Origin: Oxalobacteraceae bacterium
Lineage (GTDB): Bacteria; Pseudomonadota; Gammaproteobacteria; Burkholderiales; Burkholderiaceae_D
Length of the DNA: 64,000 nt
Assembly: GCA_947448025.1 (NCBI GenBank)
Contig: CANFLV010000012.1
Location: forward strand, 1-64,000
Direction of reading: 5' to 3'
Positions 28,721-38,550 of the stretch are shown one piece after another. Under the pieces are notes generated by a model. That model worked only from the letters and a program-made list of their open reading frames with translations, ran no database searches and was not told the DNA's origin. How positions within the stretch are numbered: position 1 is the stretch's first letter; the number at the start of each line of letters is the position of its first letter. Made by a program: the position numbers and the translations under genes.

Positions 28721-30997
28721 ATGCAAAATCTCCTTCACAATCTCAATCCGGAACAGCTCGCCGCTGTCACGCTGCCCGCCCAGCCGGCCATGATTCTCGC
28801 CGGTGCCGGCTCCGGCAAAACCCGCGTCCTGACGACGCGCATTGCCTGGCTGATCCAGACCGGCCAGGTCGCGCCGAACGGTATCCTGGCCGTGACCTTC
28901 ACGAACAAGGCTGCGAAGGAAATGATGACGCGCCTGTCAGCCATGATGCCGATCAATACCCGCGGCATGTGGATAGGGACGTTTCACGGATTATGCAATC
29001 GCCTCTTGCGCGCCCATTATCGTGATGCGGCCTTGCCGCAAACCTTCCAGATCCTTGATAGCCAAGACCAGCTGTCGGCGATCAAGCGTTTGCTGAAGGC
29101 GAATAACGTTGACGACGACAAATTCCCGCCACGTAATCTGATGTACTTCATCAATGGCGCCAAGGATAAGGGTTTGCGCGCGCAAGATGTCGACGCGCCC
29201 GATGACTACAATCGCAAGCTTGTCGAACTGTATGCCATTTATGAGCAGCAGTGCCAGCGCGAAGGCGTGGTCGATTTTGCCGAGCTGTTACTGCGTACCT
29301 ATGAATTGTTGAGCCGGAACCAGCCGCTGCGTGAGCATTATCAGCGGCGCTTCAAGCACATCCTCGTCGACGAATTCCAGGACACGAATGACCTGCAATA
29401 CAACTGGCTGAAGTTGATCGCCGGCGAGCACGGCGCCGTGTTTGCAGTCGGTGATGACGACCAGAGTATTTATGCCTTCCGCGGTGCGAATGTGGGCAAC
29501 ATGAGTGCGTTCGAGCGCGAATTCAATGTGCAAAATCTGATCAAGCTGGAGCAGAACTATCGCTCGCATGGTCATATCCTCGATACGGCGAACCTGCTGA
29601 TTTCACATAACAGCAAACGCCTCGGCAAGAATTTACGCACCGATGCCGGCCATGGCGAGCCGGTACGAATTTATGAAGCGAGCAGCGATTTGCAGGAAGC
29701 GCAATGGCTGATCGAAGAAGCCAAGAGCCTCATCGCCGAGGGCGAAATGCGCAGCGAAATCGCGATCCTGTATCGCTCGAATGCGCAGTCGCGCGTGATC
29801 GAACATGCGCTGTTTTCGGCCGGTTTGCCGTATCGCGTCTATGGTGGGCAGCGCTATTTCGAGCGCGCCGAAGTCAAGAGCGCGATCGCTTATCTGCAGC
29901 TGATGGATAACCCGCACAATGATTCGGCGTTTTTGCGCGTCGTGAATTTCCCGACGCGCGGCATCGGTGCACGCTCGATAGAGCAATTGCAGGATGCAGC
30001 GAAGCAGTACGGCATTTCCCTGTACGCGGCGGTGCCTTACATCGCCGGCAAGGCGGGTTCGTCGCTGGGTAATTTCGTGAAAATGATTGAGGGCGCACGC
30101 TTCGAATGCCAGCAATTGCCTTTGCCCGAAATGGTCCAGATCGTGCTTGATACGAGCGGCTTGATCCTGCATTACCGCGCCGAGAAAGAAGGCGCGGACC
30201 GCATCGAAAACCTCGAGCAGCTGGTGAATGCCGCGACCCTGTTTGTGAACGAAGAGGGCTTTGGCCTCGATGCGCCGGCCTTGCTCGGGCCGCGTGCTGA
30301 GACGATGGCGGCACCAGCGCTTACTACCGACGATGGCATCGAAGTCATCGACGCCGACGCGCCGCTGGTGAGCGTGATGTCGCCGCTGTCGGCATTCCTG
30401 TCGCATGCCTCGCTCGAAGCCGGCGATAATCAGGCGCAGGCCGGGCAGGATGCGATCCAGTTAATGACCGTACATTCGGCCAAGGGGCTTGAATTTAATG
30501 CTGTCTTCATCACCGGCATGGAAGAGGGCCTCGTGCCGCACGAAAACAGCGCCAAGGAAGAGGGCGGCGTCGAAGAAGAGCGACGTCTGATGTATGTAGC
30601 GATCACGCGCGCGCGCAAGCGGCTCTACATGAGTTTCAGCCAGACGCGCATGCTGCATGGCCAGACGCGTTACAACATGCGTTCGCGGTTTTTTGATGAA
30701 CTGCCCGAGGATTGCCTGAAATGGCTATCACCGAAAATCAAGGCGCAATGGACCGGCCATGCCAAGTCGGCATGGGGTGATGTGCCCACCGCCGGCGCGA
30801 ACCGGATTGCCCAAAATTTCAGCAAGAACGATATCGGCTGGCGCATCGGTGAGTCCGTCGCGCACCAGAAATTCGGCGAAGGCGTCATCGTCAACATCGA
30901 AGGCGGCGGTGGCAATGCCCGCGCACATATCAATTTTGGCCGGCATGGCATGAAGCTGCTGGACTTGACGATCGCGAAGCTGGAAAAAGTCGCCTGA
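28721..30997 (+). CDS. uvrD: DNA helicase II (UvrD-type superfamily 1 helicase)
   Basis: 758-aa 3'-5' helicase for nucleotide excision and mismatch repair. Motif Q/I region LNPEQLAAVTLP and AGAGSGKTRVLTTRIAWL, Ia AVTFTNKAAKEM, II ILVDEFQDTN, III FAVGDDDQSIYAFRGA, IV LEQNYRS, V VHSAKGLEFNAVFITGMEEGLVPH, and VI EERRLMYVAITRA. The C-terminal tail with a Tudor-like end (VAHQKFGEGVIVNIEG) is UvrD/PcrA-like. Full length. Confidence 0.96.
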   Translation: MQNLLHNLNPEQLAAVTLPAQPAMILAGAGSGKTRVLTTRIAWLIQTGQVAPNGILAVTFTNKAAKEMMTRLSAMMPINTRGMWIGTFHGLCNRLLRAHYRDAALPQTFQILDSQDQLSAIKRLLKANNVDDDKFPPRNLMYFINGAKDKGLRAQDVDAPDDYNRKLVELYAIYEQQCQREGVVDFAELLLRTYELLSRNQPLREHYQRRFKHILVDEFQDTNDLQYNWLKLIAGEHGAVFAVGDDDQSIYAFRGANVGNMSAFEREFNVQNLIKLEQNYRSHGHILDTANLLISHNSKRLGKNLRTDAGHGEPVRIYEASSDLQEAQWLIEEAKSLIAEGEMRSEIAILYRSNAQSRVIEHALFSAGLPYRVYGGQRYFERAEVKSAIAYLQLMDNPHNDSAFLRVVNFPTRGIGARSIEQLQDAAKQYGISLYAAVPYIAGKAGSSLGNFVKMIEGARFECQQLPLPEMVQIVLDTSGLILHYRAEKEGADRIENLEQLVNAATLFVNEEGFGLDAPALLGPRAETMAAPALTTDDGIEVIDADAPLVSVMSPLSAFLSHASLEAGDNQAQAGQDAIQLMTVHSAKGLEFNAVFITGMEEGLVPHENSAKEEGGVEEERRLMYVAITRARKRLYMSFSQTRMLHGQTRYNMRSRFFDELPEDCLKWLSPKIKAQWTGHAKSAWGDVPTAGANRIAQNFSKNDIGWRIGESVAHQKFGEGVIVNIEGGGGNARAHINFGRHGMKLLDLTIAKLEKVA

Positions 30998-31067
30998 TTT
31001 TTCGGTGCGCGCAGATTAATGAACAGGGTCAGATCGCGTGAATGATTGCGAACGTCCCAGATCGAGA

Positions 31068-31129
31068 CAGGGCTATCGGGCGCCGCCAGACTGGTGACTT
31101 GTTAAGCCTGGCGGCGCCCGATAGCCCTG
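31068..31129. repeat. Perfect 22-bp inverted repeat downstream of uvrD
   Basis: The arm at 31068-31089 is the exact reverse complement of 31108-31129, with an 18-base loop. Flanking CCCAGA (about 31056-31061) and TCTGGG (about 31132-31137) can extend the pairing across an internal loop. There is no T tract on either strand, so it is not a standard terminator. The loop read on the minus strand contains CACCAGTC, also found in the 38.55/54.13 kb elements. Confidence 0.85.
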
Positions 31130-31246
31130 ACTCTGGGGCCGGCGTTGAAGCGCGACTAATTCAAAACCCCATCCGGCTGGGTCGCTGGCAGTGCCACGCT
31201 GGCCTTATTTACCGTAACTTAACGGCATCAGCGTCAGACGAGGGCT

Positions 31247-31519
31247 TTATCGATGACGGCCTTTGTCGATCATTGCGGCGCGTAAGATGTCATTCAAGCG
31301 GCTTTGATAGCCTTTGCCTTGGCTTTTGAGCCAGGCCAGAACATCCGCATCAATGCGAACGGTCAACTGCTTTTTGACTGGTCGATAGAACTTGCCGCGG
31401 ACTGCGCCTTGCCAGTCTTGTTCTTTGGTAGCGGGCATGTCGGAAAAATCGAGCTCACTTTCCGGTTTGGCAGTCAAGGCTGCAAGTTCACTGCGTAATA
31501 GTTCAGGTAGCTTCTGCAT
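31247..31519 (-). CDS. brnA: BrnA family antitoxin
   Basis: 90 aa from ATG 31519, chosen for the GGAAG site; longer frames run back into brnT. N-terminal toxin-binding part (DFSDMPATKEQDWQGAVRGKFYRPVK) and a C-terminal ribbon-helix-helix (LTVRIDADVLAWLKSQGKGYQSRLNDILRAAM). Neutralises BrnT and autorepresses the operon in characterised systems. Overlaps the brnT 3' end by 17 bp. Confidence 0.93.
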   Translation of the reverse strand: MQKLPELLRSELAALTAKPESELDFSDMPATKEQDWQGAVRGKFYRPVKKQLTVRIDADVLAWLKSQGKGYQSRLNDILRAAMIDKGRHR

Positions 31520-31787
31520 ATATCTTCCTTTCGATCTTTGTTGCGCGTCGGGCGGAAATAATCCGGATGGGTTCATCGCCGGTTTCTGTTTCATTCCAGG
31601 TATGTGCTACTAGTAGCATGAGCACGCCGCCCACCAGTCCGACAGTTTGCCAGCGTCTTTCACCAGACTCGATTCGGTTCTGGCGCGTCATGTGCAATGG
31701 ATCATCAAACACCAATTGGGCAAGCTCGAAGCTCACTCCATGTTTGGATTGGTTGCTTTGATTCTTGGTTTCATCCCATGAAAACAC
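31503..31787 (-). CDS. brnT: BrnT family toxin (RelE-like ribonuclease)
   Basis: 94 aa. Family signature FSWDETKNQSNQSKHGVSFE, VFDDP, ESGERRWQTVGLVGG, and the catalytic/late IRIISARRATKIERKIY. The family cleaves mRNA and is induced by stress. Toxin-first order is the norm for brnTA. Probably acquired as a cassette between uvrD and fdxA. Confidence 0.93.
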   Translation of the reverse strand: MFSWDETKNQSNQSKHGVSFELAQLVFDDPLHMTRQNRIESGERRWQTVGLVGGVLMLLVAHTWNETETGDEPIRIISARRATKIERKIYAEAT

Positions 31788-31815
31788 GCTGATCCTGCTC
31801 GCTCGGGCCTGCTTT

Positions 31816-31856
31816 TGTAGTTACATAAGTGTAGTTTTTGCGATAGTCAGAGTCAA
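31816..31856 (-). promoter_or_regulatory. brnTA promoter and candidate operator
   Basis: Minus-strand TTGACT (31851-31856), 17-base spacer, TACACT (31828-31833). The -10 lies in the palindrome TACATAAGTGTA (31822-31833), and TGTAGTT occurs twice (31816-31822 and 31830-31836). This is a plausible BrnA ribbon-helix-helix operator for autoregulation. Confidence 0.6.
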
Positions 31857-32066
31857 TCTGGTAAGGTCGCAAAAGGGATTATTGATGAGTACTGTTGCTT
31901 TGCTTGTCAATGCTGGCCGGCGGCCTGATACACAAACCTTGGCAGATTGCCAAAAGCATGATTTTCCTCAGCACGCCCCCCGCCCGCTCCCCCTATCCTT
32001 GCCGTGCCGCCGCCAGCCCGTTCGCTGGCAGCATTACACCTGTCCAAGGCTATCAAAGGGAAGCGC

Positions 32067-32420
32067 ATGACTTATGTCGTCACTGAAAATTGTATCAATT
32101 GCAAACACACCGATTGCGTGGAAGTCTGTCCGGCGGATGCTTTCCGCGAAGGCCGGAATTTCCTCGTGATCGCGCCGCATTTCTGCATCGACTGCGCCTT
32201 GTGCGTGAGCGCGTGTCCGGTCAAGGCGATTTATGCGGAGGCGGATGTGCCCCAAGACCAGCGCGGCTTCATTGCGCTCAATGCCGAACTGGCTGAAGCG
32301 TGGGAGCTCATCATCCGCAAGAAGCCAGCGCCAGAGGACGCCGGACACTGGGCTACGGTGAGCAATAAGCTGGGATTTCTGGATAAAGAGACGGCTGCGC
32401 GGGAAGCCTCCGCGAGTTGA
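32067..32420 (+). CDS. fdxA: 7Fe-8S ferredoxin FdxA
   Basis: 117 aa from ATG 32067 (MTYVVTENCINCKHTDCVEV). The first cluster set (CINCKHTDCVEVCPADAF) has the 3Fe-type spacing and the second (CIDCALCVSACP) the 4Fe-4S type. The C-terminal half (DVPQDQRGFIALNAELAEAWELI) is typical of Azotobacter-type FdI/FdxA. Cytoplasmic electron carrier. The upstream 280 bp shows only the brnT promoter region and a C-rich stretch at about 31970-32010; nothing else was identified. Confidence 0.95.
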   Translation: MTYVVTENCINCKHTDCVEVCPADAFREGRNFLVIAPHFCIDCALCVSACPVKAIYAEADVPQDQRGFIALNAELAEAWELIIRKKPAPEDAGHWATVSNKLGFLDKETAAREASAS

Positions 32421-32446
32421 TCAAGGTGCCTGTGGCAGCTCGCTGA

Positions 32447-33235
32447 TCAAGTCGCGTCTGTCAGTGTGCCGTTGCCGGCCGCTTCCGGGCGACCGAAAAT
32501 ACTCGTGTACGTCGGATAAAATGAACAGTACATGATCACGGTCATGATCAGCGACAGTGGCAGCAAGAGTGCCACGACGATCATCGGATTGCCGAAAATG
32601 GTGGCAATGACGACGCTCAGAATCACTGGCATCAGCACGCCGAGCAGCGTCCAGGCCAGACCATAGACGAGGAAGGCGCGACCAGCCCGGTGCACGGCAA
32701 AAAAGCTGTAGAACAGCGCTTTGCCCACGCTCATGTTTTGCCAGGCGATCAGCGGCCCGGCAAACCAGAAGGCCATCATCGCCGGCGTGAACAAGAAGGC
32801 GGCGAAAATCAGTGCACCATTTGAGTCGTGCAAGGTCTCGGCATCAAACACCATCTGACCACTCATGACTTGCCAGAAGGTACCGCCATCGATCAGCGCC
32901 GACCCCGCCACGGCCGCCGTCGCCGCCAGCAGGTAAAGTACGCCCAGCACGACGAGCGAGCGAAAGGCCGGCCCGCGAAAGCCGCTGATCAGTACATTCG
33001 GATAAATCCGTTTGCCTTGTTCCAGCTGAATGCAGGCTTGCATGAAGGACATCGAGAAGACCGGTACCAGCACCAGCGGCAGAATTTGTCCGAGCACGGG
33101 AATAATGCCGCTCGCAATCGTGAAGAACATATACGCCAGGAACAGCGTCGACATTTCCATGGGCTGTTTGCGAAACAGCGCAAAGCCTTGCTTAACCCAC
33201 AGCCAGCCCGTCTTCGCCGGTAAGCGATCCATCAA
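32447..33235 (-). CDS. BPSS1780-type integral membrane protein
   Basis: 262 aa with five to six hydrophobic segments, for example [63 protein letters not shown] and [18 protein letters not shown]-terminal [21 protein letters not shown] is characteristic of the BPSS1780 family, whose function is unknown. The start overlaps the thrB stop by four bases, as in other Burkholderiales. Confidence 0.88.
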   Translation of the reverse strand: MMDRLPAKTGWLWVKQGFALFRKQPMEMSTLFLAYMFFTIASGIIPVLGQILPLVLVPVFSMSFMQACIQLEQGKRIYPNVLISGFRGPAFRSLVVLGVLYLLAATAAVAGSALIDGGTFWQVMSGQMVFDAETLHDSNGALIFAAFLFTPAMMAFWFAGPLIAWQNMSVGKALFYSFFAVHRAGRAFLVYGLAWTLLGVLMPVILSVVIATIFGNPMIVVALLLPLSLIMTVIMYCSFYPTYTSIFGRPEAAGNGTLTDAT

Positions 33236-34200
33236 GCAGCTCCTGTGGGCAAGGCCGGTACAGCCTCGCTGATGCGCAGGCGCAGGATGCGTTCAAAATG
33301 TGTCGGGTCATGTGGCGTGAGCATTTCGGCATCGCGCGGCTGGTAAAAATCATATAGCCGCGACAGCCAGAAGCGCAGGGCGCCGGCGCGCAGCATCGGC
33401 TGCCAGGCTTCTTGCTCATCGGCCGTGAAGGGGCGCTCGGCGTGATAGGCGGCGAGCATTGCATGCGTGCGCGCGACATCGAGCGCGCCTGTCTCAAGGT
33501 CGATGCACCAGTCATTGACGGTCACGGCGACATCGAACAGCCAGCTGTCGCAGCCGGCAAAATAGAAATCGAAGAAGCCGCTCAGGCGCTCGCCATCAAA
33601 CATCACATTATTGCGAAACAGGTCGGCATGGATAGGGCCACGCTGCAGCGCGCGGTAACTGGCGCTGGCAGCAAAGTGATCCTGGAACTGCATTTCGGCG
33701 CGCAGCAATTCTTGTGTTGCATGCGGCAGATACGGCAGCACCACCGGCGTGGTCTCGCGCCACCAGGCTATGCCGCGTAAATTGGGCTGGCTAATTTCAA
33801 AATCCGCGCCGGCAAGATGCATCTTCGCCAGCATCGCACCGACCGCGGCGCAATGTACGGGCTGCGGCGCCATCTGGCTGCTGCCTTCGAGCTTGGTGAC
33901 GATGGCAGCCGGTTTGCCATGCAGGCGATGAATGATGTCGCCGGCGTGGTTCGCCAGCGGCGCCGGTACCGCCACGCCGCGTTGCGCCAGATGGCGCATC
34001 AGGTGCAGGTAAAACGGCAGCTGCTCAAAACTCAGGTTTTCGAAAACGGTCAGGACAAATTCGCCGGCGTCGGTGCGGATGAAAAAATTGCTGTTTTCGA
34101 TGCCGGACGCAATGCCCTTGATCGACAGCGCTTTACCGAGCGGGAACTGGGTGATCCAGTCACTAAGGTCATCGAGGCTGACTGGTGTAAATACTGCCAT
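33232..34200 (-). CDS. thrB: Homoserine kinase (APH-fold type)
   Basis: 322-aa kinase of threonine synthesis, of the aminoglycoside-phosphotransferase fold used in pseudomonads and betaproteobacteria rather than the GHMP fold. N-terminal [29 protein letters not shown] contains the ATP-binding lobe; the catalytic loop is [16 protein letters not shown] and the metal-binding step GFFDFYFAG. Between DUF2782 (upstream) and BPSS1780 (overlapping downstream). Confidence 0.95.
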   Translation of the reverse strand: MAVFTPVSLDDLSDWITQFPLGKALSIKGIASGIENSNFFIRTDAGEFVLTVFENLSFEQLPFYLHLMRHLAQRGVAVPAPLANHAGDIIHRLHGKPAAIVTKLEGSSQMAPQPVHCAAVGAMLAKMHLAGADFEISQPNLRGIAWWRETTPVVLPYLPHATQELLRAEMQFQDHFAASASYRALQRGPIHADLFRNNVMFDGERLSGFFDFYFAGCDSWLFDVAVTVNDWCIDLETGALDVARTHAMLAAYHAERPFTADEQEAWQPMLRAGALRFWLSRLYDFYQPRDAEMLTPHDPTHFERILRLRISEAVPALPTGAA

Positions 34201-34236
34201 GGATTATGTGGGGTTGAGGTTAGCTGTGGCGCAAAA

Positions 34237-34626
34237 TCATTTTGCTGTGGGCGGCGTGGCGGCTTTGTCGCCCTCCGGTTTTTCCTTGCGCATACCGAGA
34301 TCGAAATCGAGGATCTGCCATTGCGGTACGCGTATCGCGGTGCTTTGTCCTTCGCCGGGCTGGATGCTGCCGGGTTGCTCATTGGCCTTGACGACGTAAT
34401 TGCTGCCGCCGCTATGCACATGGACTTCCTTGATCTTGCCTTGTTCGCGTTTTTCCTGGATTTCAGGTGCGGATGGACGGATCGTGACTTCGGGCGCCTG
34501 GCCTTCATCGAGCTTTTCGAGCACGGGTGGCTTTGGCGCTGCTTGCTGGGCACCGGCCTGGAGGGGAATGCCGGCGATGGCGAACGCGGCGACCAGGGTC
34601 AAGCAGAGCGTGGATGAGCGTTTCAT
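34237..34626 (-). CDS. DUF2782 domain-containing exported protein
   Basis: 129 aa from ATG 34626. Signal peptide MKRSSTLCLTLVAAFAIAGIPLQAGAQ, then the DUF2782 domain VTIRPSAPEIQEKREQGKIKEVHVHSGGSNYVV and WQILDFDLG. Unknown role. First gene of the DUF2782-thrB-BPSS1780 unit, divergent from polA. Confidence 0.92.
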   Translation of the reverse strand: MKRSSTLCLTLVAAFAIAGIPLQAGAQQAAPKPPVLEKLDEGQAPEVTIRPSAPEIQEKREQGKIKEVHVHSGGSNYVVKANEQPGSIQPGEGQSTAIRVPQWQILDFDLGMRKEKPEGDKAATPPTAK

Positions 34627-34852
34627 GATGTGTCGGTCTCCCGGATGGACGGCATAAATACTGGGGTATATAGCGCATTGTAGCAAACCATACCGGCATT
34701 ACAGCCAAGCATCTGCCGAGCTTGCCAATGAAGGGGTGGTGCGCTGCCAAACTCTGCGATAATTCGGCGAGTATGTAGTCGAAAACACCGCACGCCCTAT
34801 CCTCATGCAGCGGCGTCGCTTCACTCTCTGATTCTTTTCTGCTCCACGCCCT

Positions 34853-37594
34853 ATGAAAAATACCCTGCTGTTAGTCGACGGTTCCAGTTACTTGTACCGA
34901 GCCTTCCATGCGATGCCCGACCTGCGCAATGCGGAGGGGGCGCCCACTGGCGCGATGTACGGCATGATCAATATGTTACGCCGCCTGCGCAGCGACTTCG
35001 ACGCGGCTTATATTGCCTGCGTCTTCGATGCCAAGGGCAAGACCTTCCGCGATGACCTGTATTCGGATTACAAGGCGCAGCGCCCGTCGATGCCGGAAGA
35101 TCTGGTCAAGCAAATTGTGCCCATCCATGAAGCGGTCAAGGCGCTAGGCTGGCCTATCCTGATGGTTGAGGGTGTCGAGGCTGATGACGTGATCGGCACG
35201 CTCGCCGTGCAAGCTGCACAACATGGCATGAAGGTCGTGATCTCGACTGGCGACAAGGATCTGGCGCAGCTGGTCAACGAGCAGGTCACGCTGATCAACA
35301 CCATGAGCAATGAAACGCTCGACATCCCCGGCGTCATCGCAAAATTCGGCGTGCCGCCCGAGCGCATCATCGATTACCTCACGCTCATCGGCGACACCGT
35401 CGACAATGTGCCGGGCGTACCGAAATGCGGTCCGAAGACGGCTGTCAAATGGCTGAGCCTGTACGGCACGCTCGACGGCATCGTCGAACATGCGGCCGAC
35501 ATTGGTGGCGCGGTCGGCCAGAACCTGCGCGACACGCTGCCCTGGCTGCCGAAGGCGAAGGAACTGATCACGGTCAAGCTCGACTGCGACCTGAAAGATC
35601 ACATGGCGCCGGGCATGGACTCGCTGGTGGCGAAGCCCGTCGACGACGAAGCGCTGGTGGCGTTTTATAAACGTTATGGCTTCAAGACCTGGCTGCGTGA
35701 AGCGACCTCAGGTAATGCCAGCGCGCCTGCTGCTGCAACGCCCGGCGACGCGCAGGGTGCACTGTTTGCGGACCCGCCGGCGACAGTCGCGACGCATTAT
35801 GAAATGGTCACGACGCAGGCGCAGCTCGACCTGTGGCTGGCGAAAATTCGCGCAGCGAGCGTGACGGCAGTCGATACTGAAACGACTTCGCTGGATCCGC
35901 TGACAGCGCAGATGGTCGGCATATCGCTGTGCTGCGAGCCGGGTGTGGCTGCTTACATACCGCTGGCGCACCGCTATCAGGGCGCACCGGCGCAGCTGAA
36001 CCGCGAGGATGTGCTGGCGCAGTTGAAGTCATGGCTGGAAGACCCTGCCAGCGCCAAGCTCGGCCAGAATCTCAAATACGACAGCCATATCTTCGCCAAT
36101 CATGGCGTGCAGCTGCGCGGTATCGTGCATGACACCTTGCTGGAGTCGTATGTGTTTGAATCGCATAAGTCGCATGACATGGACAGCCTCGCGCTGCGCC
36201 ATCTGAACCGCAAGACCATCAGCTTCCAGGACGTCTGCGGCAAAGGCGCTGCACAAATCTGCTTCGATGAAGTCGAGCTCGAGCGCGCTACCGCCTACGC
36301 GGCCGAAGACGCCGACGTCACGCTGCAGCTGCATCAGGCGATGTGGCCGACGGTCGAGCACGACGCAAAGCTGCGCTTCATTTACGAAAAAATCGAATTG
36401 CCAACGTCGGTCGTGCTGCAAAAAATCGAGCGCAATGGTGTCTTGATCGATCCCGATCTGCTGGGCGTGCAGTCGAATGAACTCGGCCGGCGCATGCTGG
36501 AAATCGAGACGTCCGCATACGAACTCGCGGGCCAGCCCTTCAACTTGAATTCACCAAAGCAGATCGGCGAAATTTTTTTCGACAAGCTCAAGCTGCCGGT
36601 CGTGAAGAAGACACCGTCCGGCTCGCCTTCGACCGATGAGGAAGTCTTGCAAAAGCTGGCCGAAGATTATCCGCTGCCGAAAGTCCTGCTGGAATACCGA
36701 GGTCTCACCAAGCTGAAGTCGACTTATACCGACAAACTGCCGAAGATGATCAATCAGCAGACCGGCCGTGTGCACACGAATTACGCGCAGGCTGTCGCGG
36801 TGACAGGACGCCTGTCGTCGAATGATCCGAACCTGCAAAATATTCCGATCCGCACCAAGGAAGGACGGCGCATCCGCGAAGCCTTCATCGCCGGGCCGGA
36901 TAGCGTCATCGTCTCGGCCGACTATTCGCAAATCGAATTGCGCATCATGGCGCATCTGTCGGAAGACGCGGCCATGCTGCGCGCCTTTGCCGAGGGCGAA
37001 GACATCCATCGCGCGACCGCTGCGGAAATCTTTGGCGTCGCGGCCGCTGATGTCACCACTGAGCAGCGGCGTTACGCCAAGGTCATCAATTTCGGCCTGA
37101 TCTATGGCATGAGCGCGTTCGGCCTGGCAGGTAACCTCGGCATCGAGCGCAGTGCGGCGCAGAGTTACATTGAAAAATACTTCCTGCGTTTTTCCGGCGT
37201 GAAGCGCTTCATGGACGAGACGCGCATGCAGGCCAAGGAACAGGGGTATGTCGAAACGGTGTTCGGCCGGCGCCTGTGGCTGCCGGAGATTAATTCACCG
37301 AACGGCCCGCGCCGCCAGGGCGCTGAACGCGCGGCGATCAATGCGCCCATGCAGGGCACGGCGGCCGACCTGATCAAGCTGTCGATGATCGCGGTGCAGG
37401 ACTGGCTCGAAACCAGTGGCGCGAAGACGCGCATGATCATGCAGGTACATGATGAACTTGTGCTCGAGGTGCCGAATGCGGAACTGGCATTGGTACGCGT
37501 AAAATTGCCGGAGGTAATGGCGAATGTCGCTGCCTTGAAAGTGCCGCTGACGGCAGAAGTCGGTGTGGGCAAGAATTGGGATGAGGCGCACTAA
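34853..37594 (+). CDS. polA: DNA polymerase I
   Basis: 913 aa, three intact domains. The 5'-3' nuclease spans residues 1 to about 300 (LLLVDGSSYLYRAFHAMPDLR, VEGVEADDVIGTLA, STGDKDLAQLV). The 3'-5' exonuclease follows from about 320 with the metal ligands present (VTAVDTETTSL, NLKYDSHIF, AAEDADVTLQL). The polymerase has motif A (VSADYSQIELRIMAHLS), motif B (RRYAKVINFGLIYGMSAFGL) and motif C (MIMQVHDELVLEVP). Proofreading should be active, unlike in Taq. Confidence 0.99.
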   Translation: MKNTLLLVDGSSYLYRAFHAMPDLRNAEGAPTGAMYGMINMLRRLRSDFDAAYIACVFDAKGKTFRDDLYSDYKAQRPSMPEDLVKQIVPIHEAVKALGWPILMVEGVEADDVIGTLAVQAAQHGMKVVISTGDKDLAQLVNEQVTLINTMSNETLDIPGVIAKFGVPPERIIDYLTLIGDTVDNVPGVPKCGPKTAVKWLSLYGTLDGIVEHAADIGGAVGQNLRDTLPWLPKAKELITVKLDCDLKDHMAPGMDSLVAKPVDDEALVAFYKRYGFKTWLREATSGNASAPAAATPGDAQGALFADPPATVATHYEMVTTQAQLDLWLAKIRAASVTAVDTETTSLDPLTAQMVGISLCCEPGVAAYIPLAHRYQGAPAQLNREDVLAQLKSWLEDPASAKLGQNLKYDSHIFANHGVQLRGIVHDTLLESYVFESHKSHDMDSLALRHLNRKTISFQDVCGKGAAQICFDEVELERATAYAAEDADVTLQLHQAMWPTVEHDAKLRFIYEKIELPTSVVLQKIERNGVLIDPDLLGVQSNELGRRMLEIETSAYELAGQPFNLNSPKQIGEIFFDKLKLPVVKKTPSGSPSTDEEVLQKLAEDYPLPKVLLEYRGLTKLKSTYTDKLPKMINQQTGRVHTNYAQAVAVTGRLSSNDPNLQNIPIRTKEGRRIREAFIAGPDSVIVSADYSQIELRIMAHLSEDAAMLRAFAEGEDIHRATAAEIFGVAAADVTTEQRRYAKVINFGLIYGMSAFGLAGNLGIERSAAQSYIEKYFLRFSGVKRFMDETRMQAKEQGYVETVFGRRLWLPEINSPNGPRRQGAERAAINAPMQGTAADLIKLSMIAVQDWLETSGAKTRMIMQVHDELVLEVPNAELALVRVKLPEVMANVAALKVPLTAEVGVGKNWDEAH

Positions 37595-37631
37595 GTACCT
37601 CGCTAGATTAAATTCAACGGAGAATAAAAAT

Positions 37632-38516
37632 ATGCTGGAGTTGCAATTGGAAGTCGATAGCCTGGTCGCCAAGACCACCTTGTCCGACGGCGTAGACCGT
37701 CGCGACTTCATGACGGTGGCACTCGGCACCGGCTTTGCTGCTGCTGTCATGCCTGTCAGCGCACAGTCCGTCGTGAAGACCGATGCGACTGGCCTGACCG
37801 TCGGTGAAGTCATGCTGAGCGTGAACGGCCAGGCGCTGCCGGTCTACCGCGCCCAGCCAGAGGGCAAGACAAATTTGCCTGTGATCCTCGTGATCTCGGA
37901 AATCTTTGGCGTGCATGAGCACATCGCCGACGTTGCGCGGCGTTTCGCAAAGCTGGGTTATCTGGCGCTGGCGCCGGAATTGTTCGTGCGCGCGGGTGAT
38001 CCGAGTTCCTACGGCACGATCGCTGAATTGCTGAAAGAAGTCGTCGGCAAGACGCCCGACGCGCAAGTCATGGGTGACCTTGATGCCTGCGTGGCCTGGG
38101 CTGGCCAGAATGGCGGTAATGTCGACAAAATCGGCATCACCGGTTTTTGCTGGGGCGGCCGGATTACCTGGCTTTATTCCGCGCACAATGCCAAGGTCAA
38201 GGCCGGCGTGGCCTGGTACGGCAAGCTCGTGGGCGACAAGAATGCGGTGACGCCGACTTATCCGATGGATCTTGCGCCGGCGTTCAAGACACCGGTACTC
38301 GGCTTGTATGGCGCAAAGGACGATGGCATCCCAGTGGCGGGCGTTGAGCAAATGAAGGCCGCGCTGGCCAAAGGCGGCAGCCAGTCCAGCTTCGTCGTGT
38401 ATCCCAATTCCGGCCATGCCTTCCATGCGGATTACCGGGCGAGTTATGTCGAGGCAGACGCAAAAGATGGCTGGCAGCGTTGCGTGGCGTGGTTCAAGTC
38501 ACATGGCGTGGCTTGA
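37632..38516 (+). CDS. Dienelactone hydrolase family protein (Tat-like export signal)
   Basis: 294-aa alpha/beta hydrolase. Residues 21-46 (GVDRRDFMTVALGTGFAAAVMPVSA) resemble a twin-arginine signal, with RRDFM preceding a hydrophobic stretch. Nucleophile cysteine in GFCWGGRI, acid in GAKDDGIPV, and histidine in NSGHAFHADYR, the Cys-Asp-His triad of dienelactone hydrolases. Substrate unknown. 37 bp after polA. A palindromic repeat lies downstream. Confidence 0.92.
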   Translation: MLELQLEVDSLVAKTTLSDGVDRRDFMTVALGTGFAAAVMPVSAQSVVKTDATGLTVGEVMLSVNGQALPVYRAQPEGKTNLPVILVISEIFGVHEHIADVARRFAKLGYLALAPELFVRAGDPSSYGTIAELLKEVVGKTPDAQVMGDLDACVAWAGQNGGNVDKIGITGFCWGGRITWLYSAHNAKVKAGVAWYGKLVGDKNAVTPTYPMDLAPAFKTPVLGLYGAKDDGIPVAGVEQMKAALAKGGSQSSFVVYPNSGHAFHADYRASYVEADAKDGWQRCVAWFKSHGVA

Positions 38517-38550
38517 CCAAGTTTTAAGGATGCGCTGACAACAGTGTTAA

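Noticed and set aside
31068-31129. uvrD intrinsic terminator
   Set aside because: The stem is strong but no T tract follows on either strand, so I list it as an inverted repeat instead.
31765-32086. Short plus-strand ORFs upstream of fdxA
   Set aside because: They overlap the brnT promoter and a C-rich stretch; no conserved features and no Shine-Dalgarno.
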